Of a stretch of DNA of 13,325 bases, positions 1-7,665 are shown piece after piece. A program made the position numbers and the translations under genes. The notes beneath the pieces were generated by a model. That model saw nothing but the letters and a program-made list of their open reading frames with translations, ran no database searches and had not been told where the DNA came from. Each line of letters begins with the position of its first letter. The first letter of the stretch is position 1. Origin of the DNA: Betaproteobacteria bacterium UBA7395 (GTDB lineage: Bacteria > Pseudomonadota > Gammaproteobacteria > Burkholderiales > Rhodocyclaceae); the NCBI GenBank assembly GCA_002470165.1, contig DKNF01000075.1, forward strand, positions 1 to 13,325. The letters are read 5' to 3'.

Positions 1-180
1 CTCATCATCGCCGACGAGCCGACCTCGGCCCTCGATGCCGCCCGCCAGGATGCCTTCATCGACCTTTTGCTGGCGGAAGCGAAGGCGGCGGCCAGCACCG
101 TCGTTTTCGTCAGCCACGACCAGCGGCTGGCGGCACATTTCGATGCCAGTTTTGCCCTGACCGGGGAGTTACCGGCATGA
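1..180 (+). CDS. ABC transporter ATP-binding protein, C-terminal part (5'-truncated by window edge)
   Basis: Only the last 59 codons are in the window. The frame opens inside the Walker B region: LIIADEPTSALD, with the catalytic Glu directly after the Walker B Asp and followed by the D-loop (SALD). About 30 residues later comes the switch region VVFVSHDQRLA with the H-loop histidine. These are standard marks of an ABC ATPase of the LolD/MacB type, which energises an FtsX-like permease. Its stop overlaps the permease start (ATGA, 177-180), so the two are translationally coupled and surely form one transporter. Walker A and the signature motif lie upstream of the window and cannot be checked. 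The substrate is not visible. In Pseudomonas aeruginosa, an ABC ATPase, an FtsX permease and a DUF3299 protein form a zinc-starvation operon (PA4063-PA4066, from memory), which fits this gene order. Confidence 0.93.
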   Translation, partial: LIIADEPTSALDAARQDAFIDLLLAEAKAAASTVVFVSHDQRLAAHFDASFALTGELPA

Positions 181-1436
181 GCGCCTTGCTGCGGCTGGCC
201 CTGGCCAGCGCCTGGAATCGCCGGCTCAGCCTGGGGCTGACCCTGCTCGCCGTGATGCTGGCGGCGACCCTGCTGCTGTCGGTCGAACGCATCCGTGAGG
301 CGGCACGTGACAGTTTCGCGCAATCGGTCTCGGGCAGCGACCTGATCGTCGGCGCCCGCACCAGCCCGGTCCAGCTGGTGCTGTATTCGGTCTTCCGCCT
401 CGGCGAAGCGACCAACAACCTCGACTGGGCAAGCTACCAGAAAATTGCTGCCGATCCGGCCATTGCCTGGAGCGTGCCGTTGTCGCTCGGCGATTCGCAT
501 CGCGGTTATCCGGTGCTCGGCACCACGGCCGATTATTTCACCCATTTCCACTATGGCGACCGTCAGCCTTTACGCCTGGCCGACGGCGTCGTCTTTGCCG
601 GCATCTTCGAGGCGGTGCTCGGCGCCGAAGTCGCCCAGCGTCTCGGTTACCGCGTCGGCGACCGGATCACCCTGAGCCACGGCGACGGCGGCCTGCCCGG
701 CATGGAGCACGACGACAAACCGTTCACCGTGGTCGGCATCCTGGCGCCGACCGGTACGCCGGTCGACCGCACCGTGCATGTCGGCCTGGCTGCCATCGAG
801 GCCATCCACCTCGACTGGATCGGCGGCGCGCCGGTGCCCGGCTTCAACATCGGTGCCGACGTGGTGCAGAAATTCGACCTGACGCCGAAATCGATCACCG
901 CCTTCCTGGTCGGCCTGCATCAGCGCGCCGAGGTCTTCCGCATCCAGCGCCGGATCAACCAGTTTGCCGACGAGCCGCTGCTTGCCGTGATGCCCGGTGT
1001 CGCCCTCGACCAGTTGTGGCAGACCGTCGGTGTCGTCGAGCGGGCCTTGCAGGCGGTTTCCTGGCTGGTGCTGGCGGTCGGTCTGGCCGGCCTGATGGCG
1101 ACCATGCTCGCCGGCCTCGACCAGCGGCGCCGCGAAATGGCCATCCTGCGGTCCATCGGCGCCGGACGACGGCACATTTTTGGCTTGTTGCTGCTCGAAA
1201 GCGGCCTGGTCAGCCTGCTCGGCTGCCTGCTCGGGCTGGCCGCGGTCAGCCTGTTCGCTGCCGTCGGCGGCGATCTGCTGGCCGCTTTCGGTCTGGCGGC
1301 CCTGCCGCTGGTGGTGAGCGTGGCCGAAATGAAACTTCTCGGCGCCGTGCTGGTCTGCGGCCTGGCCGTCGGTGTGCTGCCGGCCAGGCGTGCCTATCGT
1401 CTGTCGCTGGCCGACGGACTGATTCCCCGTTCATGA
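177..1436 (+). CDS. ABC transporter permease, FtsX/MacB-like
   Basis: Inner-membrane permease partner of the preceding ATPase, 419 residues. It has one N-terminal membrane segment (about residues 17-36), a large periplasmic domain (about 37-285) typical of MacB-type permeases, and three C-terminal hydrophobic segments (about 288-314, 334-364 and 372-402) that make up the FtsX domain. After the second membrane segment, the short cytoplasmic turn DQRRREMAILRSIGAGR (315-331) is the coupling-helix sequence usual in FtsX proteins. The ATG overlaps the upstream stop by 4 nt. DUF3299 begins 10 nt after its stop. Such permeases move lipoproteins, peptides or drugs, or transmit force to periplasmic partners, rather than importing ions through a binding protein. 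A direct zinc-import role is therefore not proven, although the neighbours suggest a link to metal status. Confidence 0.92.
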   Translation: MSALLRLALASAWNRRLSLGLTLLAVMLAATLLLSVERIREAARDSFAQSVSGSDLIVGARTSPVQLVLYSVFRLGEATNNLDWASYQKIAADPAIAWSVPLSLGDSHRGYPVLGTTADYFTHFHYGDRQPLRLADGVVFAGIFEAVLGAEVAQRLGYRVGDRITLSHGDGGLPGMEHDDKPFTVVGILAPTGTPVDRTVHVGLAAIEAIHLDWIGGAPVPGFNIGADVVQKFDLTPKSITAFLVGLHQRAEVFRIQRRINQFADEPLLAVMPGVALDQLWQTVGVVERALQAVSWLVLAVGLAGLMATMLAGLDQRRREMAILRSIGAGRRHIFGLLLLESGLVSLLGCLLGLAAVSLFAAVGGDLLAAFGLAALPLVVSVAEMKLLGAVLVCGLAVGVLPARRAYRLSLADGLIPRS

Positions 1437-1446
1437 AGGAACAAGA

Positions 1447-2025
1447 ATGCTGAAGCGTTGCCTGCTGTTGTTTGCGCTGCTCGTGCCCATGCTGGCCCCG
1501 GCCAGCGATTACCGCGTCGGTGACCGGCTGCCGGCTGGCAAGGGCGCGGCCAAGGGATTCAAGGAAATCATGTGGGACGATCTGATGCCCAAGGGTTGGG
1601 ACCCGATGGCGGCGTTCAAGGGCATCGATCTCAACAAGCTGCAGGACAACGATCCCAAGGCCATCGACCTGCTCGCCAGCGTCCGCAAGGAATGGGACAA
1701 GGCGCCGGTCGAGCCCGCGCTGAATGGCCAGCGCATCCGTATTCCCGGCTTCGTCGTGCCGCTCGAGCGGAAAGGCGACGATGTCATCGAGTTCCTGCTG
1801 GTGCCGTATTTCGGTGCCTGCGTGCATGTGCCGCCGCCGCCATCGAATCAGGTCATCCATGTCGTCCCGGCCAAGCCGGTGAAGGGCATGCGGACCATGG
1901 AAACCTTCTGGGTCAGCGGCACCCTCAGCCTGCAGGGCGGCGACAGCGGCATGGGCGTCTACGCCTACCGTATCGCTGCCGAGCGGGTTGAACCCTATCA
2001 AGTGAATCAAGGAAAGAAACGATGA
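1447..2025 (+). CDS. Exported DUF3299 family protein
   Basis: A 192-residue protein with a Sec signal peptide (residues 1-19; hydrophobic run LLLFALLVPML, probable cleavage after APA/S). The core signature of the family, EFLLVPYFGACVHVPPPP, is at residues 115-132. Cys125 and His127 are placed so that they could bind a metal or form a reactive site, though no activity is established for the family. The start is fixed by an AAGGA Shine-Dalgarno element at about 1436-1440. The gene lies 10 nt after the ABC permease, and its stop overlaps the start of the ZIP transporter by 4 nt (ATGA, 2022-2025), so it belongs to the same transcript. DUF3299 genes next to an ABC/FtsX pair are known from zinc-limitation regulons in pseudomonads; a role in handling metals in the periplasm is inference from that context. 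Confidence 0.9.
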   Translation: MLKRCLLLFALLVPMLAPASDYRVGDRLPAGKGAAKGFKEIMWDDLMPKGWDPMAAFKGIDLNKLQDNDPKAIDLLASVRKEWDKAPVEPALNGQRIRIPGFVVPLERKGDDVIEFLLVPYFGACVHVPPPPSNQVIHVVPAKPVKGMRTMETFWVSGTLSLQGGDSGMGVYAYRIAAERVEPYQVNQGKKR

Positions 2026-2867
2026 GTACCCTGAGCATGATCCTGCTGGCCTGCCTGGCCGGCGGTTTGATCAGCATGGCCGCGGCGGCGACGGTGGTGT
2101 TCCGCCTGTCCCGGCAGTCGACGGCGATCCTGGTGGCGTTTTCCGCCGGGGTGATGCTGTCGTCGGCCTTCCTGCACATCCTGCCGGAAGCCTTCAACTC
2201 GCTGCCGCCGGTGGATATCCACGCCGGCCACGACCATGGTCCGGACGACCACGCTGCCATCGCCGCCGAGGAGGATGCGCATGCCGGGCACAACCACGGC
2301 GGGCCGTTCGCCACCTTGTTCGCGCTGATGCTGGGCACGCTGTTCAGCTTCTTCGCGCTTGAACGCCTGGCGCTGTGGCGCCACTCGCACGGCGATTGTG
2401 CTTCCCACGACGGCCACCACGCGACGGTGACGGCGCCGCCATTGATCCTGATCGGCGACGCCTTCCACAATTTCGTCGACGGCGTGCTGATCGCCGCCGC
2501 CTTCATTGCCGACCCGATGCTCGGCGTGACCACGACGGTCGCCATCATCGCCCACGAAGTGCCGCAGGAAATGGGCGATTTCGTGCTGCTGCGCAATGCC
2601 GGCTGGAGCAACACCAAGGCCTTCATCGCCAATGCCGGCTCCAGCCTGAGTTCGCTGCTCGGCGGTGCGCTCGGTTTCTTTGCGCTGTCGGCGGCCGATT
2701 TCGTCCTCCCCTACGTGCTGGTGATCGCCGCCTCCAGCTTCATCTACGTCGCGCTGGCCGACATCTTTCCGCTACTGCACAAGCAGCGCGAGAGTTTCGT
2801 CCGCCAGAGCCTGCTGATCGGCGCCGGCGTGGCGGTGGTCCCGGTGGTGGGGTGGTTCACCCACTGA
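2022..2867 (+). CDS. ZIP family metal transporter (zinc/divalent metal)
   Basis: A 281-residue membrane protein. The ZIP metal-site motifs are present: HNFVDGVLIAAAF at residues 149-161 (TM4 type, His149, Asn150, Asp153) and HEVPQEMGDF at 178-187 (TM5 type, His178, Glu179, Glu183). Two histidine- and acid-rich stretches, residues 66-93 (AGHDHG, HAGHNHGG) and 121-133 (HSHGDCASHDGHH), form cytoplasmic or periplasmic metal-binding loops. Eight hydrophobic segments fit the family. ZIP proteins carry Zn2+ and sometimes Fe2+ or Mn2+ into the cytoplasm. The gene overlaps the DUF3299 stop by 4 nt and ends the operon. The length and loop pattern are closer to eukaryote-like ZIP proteins (SLC39 type) than to E. 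coli ZupT, so I do not assign zupT. No upstream Zur site can be seen because the operon start is outside the window. Confidence 0.93.
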   Translation: MSTLSMILLACLAGGLISMAAAATVVFRLSRQSTAILVAFSAGVMLSSAFLHILPEAFNSLPPVDIHAGHDHGPDDHAAIAAEEDAHAGHNHGGPFATLFALMLGTLFSFFALERLALWRHSHGDCASHDGHHATVTAPPLILIGDAFHNFVDGVLIAAAFIADPMLGVTTTVAIIAHEVPQEMGDFVLLRNAGWSNTKAFIANAGSSLSSLLGGALGFFALSAADFVLPYVLVIAASSFIYVALADIFPLLHKQRESFVRQSLLIGAGVAVVPVVGWFTH

Positions 2868-2895
2868 ACCGCGGCGCACTGCCGGGCAGAACTTC

Positions 2896-2929
2896 CTTCA
2901 GCTTGCGTTAATCTGCTGCGCGCTACCAT
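2896..2929 (+). promoter_or_regulatory. Box A: 11-bp-period direct repeat plus candidate -10 upstream of the HD-GYP gene
   Basis: The repeat CTTCAG-CTTGC-GTTAAT lies at 2896-2912. Two hexamers start 11 bp apart, the spacing of tandem sites for OmpR/PhoB-family regulators. A candidate -10 (TACCAT, 2924-2929) follows after an 11-bp gap, so the second hexamer takes the place of a -35 element. It lies 80 nt upstream of the chosen ATG at 2993 and points towards that gene. It is one of five such boxes in the window (see also 9091, 9446, 9468 and 12185). Binding by the local response regulator is inferred. Confidence 0.7.
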
Positions 2930-2967
2930 CGCTCCCTCGCAAAAAATGGCGGAGCCGTGAGGGTCTG

Positions 2968-2981
2968 CCGATCATGATCGG
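2968..2981. repeat. 14-bp perfect palindrome next to the HD-GYP ribosome-binding site
   Basis: CCGATCATGATCGG reads the same on both strands. It lies directly against the Shine-Dalgarno element (GGAGG, 2983-2987) of the HD-GYP gene and downstream of the predicted transcription start near 2936, so it would be in the 5' untranslated RNA. As RNA it can fold into a 5-bp stem with a CATG loop; as DNA it could be a site for a dimeric regulator. Neither is proven. Confidence 0.5.
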
Positions 2982-2992
2982 GGGAGGTGGAG

Positions 2993-4258
2993 ATGGCGCT
3001 GGGATATTTCAAACGTCAGGCGGCCTGGCGCATTGCCGGGATCAGCCTGAGCCTGGCCATCATCACCACGCCGCTGATCTGGTACCTGTCTCGTGAACAG
3101 GCCGAGAGCGAGGTTGTTGCCCTGGCGATGGAGGAGTCGCAGCGGATCATGTCGCACATGGCGTTCGACGCAGCGCCTGAATCCTTGTCGAGCAGCGCGG
3201 CGCTGTCGGCCCGGAATGCCACCGGCGGCCTGTTCGATATCGCCGAAATCTATGATCGCTCGGGGATGAAACTGGCCGAGGCCATGACCGACAGCGGCGA
3301 GCGTATCGAGCGGCTGCTGCCCAAGCATGGGAGGCCGGAGTACCAGCGCGCCTCCTACGAGCGTGTCGGGCTGGGTGACGATCTCTGGGTGCTTCGGGTC
3401 TTCGTGCCATTCTCCAGGACGAAGTCCGCCGGCGAACCGGAGATCCTGGCCTATTTCGAGGGCGTGCGCGTGATACCCCAATGGCAGCGCGAAAAAATGC
3501 TGCGCGACGCACTGATCCTGGCCTTGATCGTCGGCGGTTCGGCACTGCTTTGCGGTCTGGCCATCTATCCGGTGGTCATTCACCTGGCCCGCGACAATCT
3601 GCGCCAGGCACGGGAAATCCTTGAATCACACATCTCGATCACCGAGGCCCTGGGCCGGGCGATTGCCCGGCGGGATTCGGATACCGGTGCGCATAACTAC
3701 CGGGTGGCATGGCTTGCTGCCCGCGTCGGTGAACACATGGGGCTGCCAAGAAAGGAAATGCAGGGCCTCATCGTCGGCAGCTTCCTTCACGATGTGGGCA
3801 AGATTGGCATTCCCGACGCCATTTTGCTGAAGCCCGGCCGCCTCGACGACGATGAACTGGAGATCATGCGCACCCATGTCCTGCAGGGCGAGGCCATCGT
3901 TGCCGACATCGAATGGTTGTCCGATGCAGCCGATGTCGTTTCCGGGCATCACGAGAAATGGGACGGTAGCGGTTACCCGAGGCGGCTTGCCGGCGAGGAG
4001 ATTCCGCGCAACGCGCGGATCTTTGCGGTGGCGGACGTTTTCGACGCCCTCTCCTCGAAGCGCCCCTACAAGGATGCCCAGGGTTTCGAGGCAGTGATCA
4101 ATGTCATTGCCCAGGGGGCCGGACGGCACTTCGATCCGGCGATTGTCGAGCGTTTCGTCGAGATTGCCCGGTCCCTGCACAACCGCCTGGCCCAGTGCGA
4201 CGAGGCGGCCTGCCGGGAGTTGCTGCGCGACAAGATAAAACAGTACTTCGGGGTGTGA
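2993..4258 (+). CDS. Membrane-anchored HD-GYP domain protein, probable cyclic-di-GMP phosphodiesterase
   Basis: A 421-residue protein with two membrane segments (about 13-32 and 172-197) flanking a periplasmic sensor region of about 140 residues, followed by a cytoplasmic HD-GYP domain (about 215-395). The catalytic marks are intact: FLHDVGKIGIPD at 264-275 (His266, Asp267, Lys270), HHEKWDGSGYP at 319-329 and the following IFAVADVFDAL. HD-GYP enzymes hydrolyse cyclic di-GMP to pGpG and GMP at a bi- or trinuclear iron/metal site. No GGDEF or receiver domain is fused, so input is expected through the periplasmic domain. ATG 2993 was chosen over GTG 2987 because the GTG lies within the Shine-Dalgarno sequence (GGAGG, 2983-2987). 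Box A upstream suggests control by an OmpR-family regulator. Its stop faces that of the beta-propeller gene only 5 nt away, with no visible terminator. Confidence 0.93.
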   Translation: MALGYFKRQAAWRIAGISLSLAIITTPLIWYLSREQAESEVVALAMEESQRIMSHMAFDAAPESLSSSAALSARNATGGLFDIAEIYDRSGMKLAEAMTDSGERIERLLPKHGRPEYQRASYERVGLGDDLWVLRVFVPFSRTKSAGEPEILAYFEGVRVIPQWQREKMLRDALILALIVGGSALLCGLAIYPVVIHLARDNLRQAREILESHISITEALGRAIARRDSDTGAHNYRVAWLAARVGEHMGLPRKEMQGLIVGSFLHDVGKIGIPDAILLKPGRLDDDELEIMRTHVLQGEAIVADIEWLSDAADVVSGHHEKWDGSGYPRRLAGEEIPRNARIFAVADVFDALSSKRPYKDAQGFEAVINVIAQGAGRHFDPAIVERFVEIARSLHNRLAQCDEAACRELLRDKIKQYFGV

Positions 4259-4263
4259 CTGTC

Positions 4264-5361
4264 TCAGCCGGGAATGCGCATCAGCAGCAGGTCGCCGCTG
4301 TTGCTGGCACACAGCAGCCGATTTTCATCGATGAGCGTCACAAAGGGACGAACCGGCTCGGGGAGCTTGAAGTCTCCTCGGGAATGGCCATTTTCACGTG
4401 CGAGCACGTGCAGGACATGGTTCAGGTCAAGCGCGTACACGCTTGATGCATCGCTGGTCAGTTCCGCCATCAATGCACCCCAGTTGCGTTGACTGTCGCG
4501 ATAGTCGGTTGTCCGGTGGCGCCAGCGCGTTTTCCCGGTGGCGGTATCAATCGCAAAAATCCATCCGGTCGGGGACCACAGGAATGCCAGGCCAGCGGCC
4601 ACATGGTGTGAATTGATGAAGTTGCCGGCGCTGAACTCCCAGGTCTGCTGACCGTTTGCCAGGTCAAGGCCGTGCAGTTTTTCCTTGTAGCTGCCGGCAA
4701 TCAGGCTGCTACCGTCGACGTGCAGCTGGCGCAGGTATTGCCATTCGTCGATGCGATTCACCTGCCAGCGGACTTGCCCGTCGGTGAGGGAGAGTGCGTA
4801 AAGGCGACCGTCACCCGGTCCGACATAAAGCGTGTCTCCGGCGACGACAGGCGCATAGCTGATGCGCGTATCGGCAATCGCATCGAAGTGCCATCGTGGT
4901 CGCCCGCTCTCGGCATCCAGGACAAGAAGCCGGTGCCCGTCGCCAAAACAGACGCTTTCCCCGTTCAAACACGGCGCGCCAATCTGGTCACGGGCACGGT
5001 AACGCCACAACGCCTGCGTTTCCCCCGGACGCCAGGCGGCGATTTCGGATTGGCCTCCGCAAATGACGATTTCAGCTGCGGTGCGCGGCCGGAATCTTGC
5101 ACCGCCCGGAAGGTGGTGGCGAATGTTCCAGGTCACGCTTTCCCGGGACAGATCAAGCAGTCCGAGCCGGGACTCGCCGGCAAACATGACACCATTGCCG
5201 ATCACGCTTGCCGGAGCCAGGCGGCGATCCTCGCTGGGCCAGCGTCCCAAGATTGGGAGCGCGGGGGCGCGCCGGCTGTCTCCTGTGGCAAACGGAGCGA
5301 TCGCCCCCAGGCCAAGCGCCAGCAAGCCGTTCAGCAGGGTCCGGCGTTGCCGATCGGTCAA
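4264..5361 (-). CDS. Exported PQQ-like beta-propeller repeat protein
   Basis: A 365-residue protein reading from a TTG start at 5361, which overlaps the TGA of the upstream cytochrome gene (TTGA). No ATG is available before about residue 60, and only the TTG start keeps the signal sequence. The N-terminus has [22 protein letters not shown], a twin-arginine-like pair followed by a hydrophobic run, so Tat or Sec export is expected. The body holds at least six blade motifs ending in Gly-x-x-x-[41 protein letters not shown] and TRWRHRTT. This is the PQQ-like/BamB-like propeller fold. It is too short for a quinoprotein dehydrogenase and no active-site Cys-Cys disulfide or PQQ-binding set is seen, so a binding or scaffold role for the partner cytochrome is more likely than catalysis. 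No terminator is visible before the convergent HD-GYP gene. Confidence 0.85.
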   Translation of the reverse strand: MTDRQRRTLLNGLLALGLGAIAPFATGDSRRAPALPILGRWPSEDRRLAPASVIGNGVMFAGESRLGLLDLSRESVTWNIRHHLPGGARFRPRTAAEIVICGGQSEIAAWRPGETQALWRYRARDQIGAPCLNGESVCFGDGHRLLVLDAESGRPRWHFDAIADTRISYAPVVAGDTLYVGPGDGRLYALSLTDGQVRWQVNRIDEWQYLRQLHVDGSSLIAGSYKEKLHGLDLANGQQTWEFSAGNFINSHHVAAGLAFLWSPTGWIFAIDTATGKTRWRHRTTDYRDSQRNWGALMAELTSDASSVYALDLNHVLHVLARENGHSRGDFKLPEPVRPFVTLIDENRLLCASNSGDLLLMRIPG

Positions 5362-6221
5362 TTGCAGCGGGCGCCTTGCTCGATCCAGCGGAGCAGGATA
5401 CGCGTATTCGGATGATCGCGATCTTCGGTCGGCGATATTCCCGGCGGCATGCGGTCTTCAACCAGGTGCTGGAACAGGCTGCTTTGATCGGGCTTGCCCG
5501 GGATGACCACCTTGGTGGCGTTATTGACCCCCTTGGCCACCGAGTCGGCGCCCAGCATGATGCCGCTGTGGCTGCTCAGGTCCAGTTCATGAAAGCTCGG
5601 CGGTTCCTGATTGGACATATGGCAACTGGTACAGGCCGGTGTGTCCGGTGCGAATGCGCCGTCCCTGGCGAACAACGGCAGGACATTGTTCTTGAAATCC
5701 TTGTCGTTCGGTGCGCCGCGTTCTATCCATTTGCGTACCGTGGCAAATGACTGTTCGTTGCCACCAACGGAGAAGTGCACGCCGAGCGGCATGCGGTTGT
5801 TGCGCATGCGTCTGCCGAGAATGTGTTTGGCGCCTTTTTCTCCGGGCTGGAAGATGGGACGGGCCGGCGATTCCTGCGAGCCGGTCCGTATTCCCTCGCA
5901 ACTCGAGAGATCGAGTCCGCGGTAGCTGTGTTCGGGGTTTCCGGACGAGTGACAGACGATGCAGGCCGGTCCCTGGCCGAAGGCATTCGGTGTGCGCATC
6001 AGCGTGGCGATGTAATCGTAGGGGATGGGAATGTTGCGCCCGAGGATCAAGGTATCGACTGCCGCATGATCCCCTTCGAGTTTGATCTTGCCGTCGCGTA
6101 AATCCTGTACCCACTGACTGTTGACCGTTTCGGGCACTTTTTCCGCCCAGGCCTTGTTCAGCGACAGGGCCATGAGTCCGCAGGCCAGCAGCAGCCAGTA
6201 AGGTTTGTTGAGTCCTTGCAT
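5358..6221 (-). CDS. Exported diheme cytochrome c with two duplicated heme modules
   Basis: A 287-residue periplasmic protein with a signal peptide at residues 1-26 (cleavage after AWA). Two c-type heme motifs are present, CIVCH (87-91) and CTSCH (197-201), each followed by a shared LDLSS-x-x-GI block (103-111 and 213-221) and then by a candidate distal ligand, Met144 in RMPLG and Met258 in RMPPG. Each half closes with a W-I-E-x-G-A helix (165-170 and 279-284). The two halves are therefore an internal duplication of a single-heme unit of about 110 residues. The start at 6221 is chosen over 6272 because it has a strong GGGGGG Shine-Dalgarno sequence 6-7 nt upstream and a proper signal peptide. 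The stop overlaps the TTG of the propeller gene. Its probable role is periplasmic electron transfer; donor and acceptor are unknown. Confidence 0.9.
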   Translation of the reverse strand: MQGLNKPYWLLLACGLMALSLNKAWAEKVPETVNSQWVQDLRDGKIKLEGDHAAVDTLILGRNIPIPYDYIATLMRTPNAFGQGPACIVCHSSGNPEHSYRGLDLSSCEGIRTGSQESPARPIFQPGEKGAKHILGRRMRNNRMPLGVHFSVGGNEQSFATVRKWIERGAPNDKDFKNNVLPLFARDGAFAPDTPACTSCHMSNQEPPSFHELDLSSHSGIMLGADSVAKGVNNATKVVIPGKPDQSSLFQHLVEDRMPPGISPTEDRDHPNTRILLRWIEQGARCN

Positions 6222-6300
6222 GAAAATTCCCCCCGTGATGATTTTGTTGTTGCTTAAGGCATTGTGCATCACCTTTGCGGGTTGTGTGCCGATTTCCCCG

Positions 6301-7665
6301 TCACCCCCGTGGCAGGCTCAGCCTGGCACACAATCCCCCAAGCGGCGATTGCCCAAGCACCAGTTCCCCGTCGTACAAGCCGGCCAGTTCGCTGACGATG
6401 GCCAGGCCCAGGCCGGAACCGGCAACCTTCTCGTCGCCGCGCTGGCCCCGTTGCAGCAGGGCGGCCCGTTGATCGTCCGGGATGCCGGGGCCGTCGTCGT
6501 CGATAGCCAGGTGCAACTGCTCCGCATCGGCCGAAATGGCGATGCGTATTTCGCTTCTTGCCCACTTGCCGGCGTTGTCCAGCAGGTTGCCGAGCATTTC
6601 CTGGAGGTCCTGGGCTTCGCCGCGAAACAGCAATTCGCGTGCCGTCTCGTCAGGGGTGAAGGTAAAGCGGCGTTCGGGGTGGACGCGCTGCATGACGCGG
6701 ATCAGCCCGTCCATGACCGGCGCCACCTGACAGCGCAGGCCTTTGTCCTGGGCGGCGGCGGCAACCCTGGCCAGCGCCAGGTGACGGTCGATCTGCTGGC
6801 GGGCGGCAACGACCTGGTTGCGTACCAGTTCGGCGAACGGGTCGTCGGCCTCGGCGGCTGCGTTGGCCATCACGGTCAGCGGGGTTTTGACCGCGTGGGC
6901 GAGATTGCCGGCCTGGTGGCGGGCGCGGGCGACGAAATCGGCATTGCGGCTGAGCACGGCATTCAGTTCGTCGACCAGCGGCTGGATTTCGCTCGGGTGG
7001 TCTTCGCTCAGTGTCGTCCGTCGGCCGTCGCGCAGCAGTGACAATTCGTCGCGCAGGCGCTTGAGCGGGCGCAGACCGGCGACAACCTGGAAGGCCGCCG
7101 CGAGCATCAGCCCACCGGCGAGCAGGGCCAGGGCGCCGATCAGCAGCGTGCGGAAGCGCTCGATGGGTTCGGACAGCAAACGTTCGTCGGCGGCGACGAT
7201 CAGGCGCCAGCCTTGATCCGGGTTTTCGGCCGGTTGCATGACCTGTTCCAGCATGCGCAGCGCTTCCCCGTCCGGGCCGGTGACGCGATGGGTGTGGCGC
7301 TCGCCATCGGCCAGCCGGTCGCCGGGAACCTGCAGCTTTGCATCCCAAAGCGAGCGGGAGCGCAGCACGATCGTGTCGCCGTTGTCGGATGCCATGCGCT
7401 CGACCTGCCAGTAAAGGCCCGAGTAGGGCCGTTCCAGGCGCGGGTCGCTGAGCGTCCGGGCAAGCACGGGATTGCCGGCGGCATCGGTTTCAAGATGGCC
7501 GGCCAGTTGGGCCAGGTGCATGCTGAGTTCGTTGTCGAACTGGCGCGACAGCTGTTGTTCGAACATGCTTTGCAACATCCAGCCGGCAACGCCGACAGTG
7601 GCCGCCACCCAGACCAGCGTGCCGGCCAGCAGGCGGAACCGCAGCGAGGTGCTGCCAGCCTTCAT
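6301..7665 (-). CDS. Sensor histidine kinase (PhoQ/QseC-like), partner of the adjacent response regulator
   Basis: A 454-residue inner-membrane kinase. TM1 is at about residues 11-31, the periplasmic sensor domain at about 35-170, and TM2 at about 172-196, followed by a short HAMP-like linker. The dimerisation helix has [13 protein letters not shown] with phosphorylated His257. The ATPase core has [11 protein letters not shown] (N box, 359-369), [10 protein letters not shown] (G1, 389-398) and [13 protein letters not shown] (G2, 417-429). The H-box form (LAHAVKTPL) is nearer to PhoQ than to QseC, which normally has HELRSPL. An open frame continues upstream to 7941, but the real start is ATG 7665, which overlaps the regulator's stop (ATGA, 7662-7665). 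The periplasmic part is the natural place to sense cations, cationic peptides or envelope change; the stimulus cannot be read from the sequence. It ends the operon, with no clear terminator at 6222-6300. Confidence 0.93.
   Translation of the reverse strand: MKAGSTSLRFRLLAGTLVWVAATVGVAGWMLQSMFEQQLSRQFDNELSMHLAQLAGHLETDAAGNPVLARTLSDPRLERPYSGLYWQVERMASDNGDTIVLRSRSLWDAKLQVPGDRLADGERHTHRVTGPDGEALRMLEQVMQPAENPDQGWRLIVAADERLLSEPIERFRTLLIGALALLAGGLMLAAAFQVVAGLRPLKRLRDELSLLRDGRRTTLSEDHPSEIQPLVDELNAVLSRNADFVARARHQAGNLAHAVKTPLTVMANAAAEADDPFAELVRNQVVAARQQIDRHLALARVAAAAQDKGLRCQVAPVMDGLIRVMQRVHPERRFTFTPDETARELLFRGEAQDLQEMLGNLLDNAGKWARSEIRIAISADAEQLHLAIDDDGPGIPDDQRAALLQRGQRGDEKVAGSGLGLAIVSELAGLYDGELVLGQSPLGGLCARLSLPRG

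Noticed and set aside
2878..2892. Short inverted repeat CTGCC/GGCAG after the ZIP gene
   Set aside because: The loop would be 1-3 nt and no T run follows, so it is not a credible terminator.
2946..2960. Four-codon reading frame (ATG GCG GAG CCG TGA) in the HD-GYP leader
   Set aside because: It has no Shine-Dalgarno sequence and no regulatory codon pattern, so it is most likely chance.
4255..4268. Possible bidirectional terminator between the HD-GYP and beta-propeller genes
   Set aside because: The stops are 5 nt apart, with no GC-rich stem followed by a T run on either strand.
6253..6258. CTTAAG, a perfect half-site, upstream of the diheme cytochrome gene
   Set aside because: No acceptable second half-site lies 11 bp to either side on either strand, so it is not counted as a sixth box.
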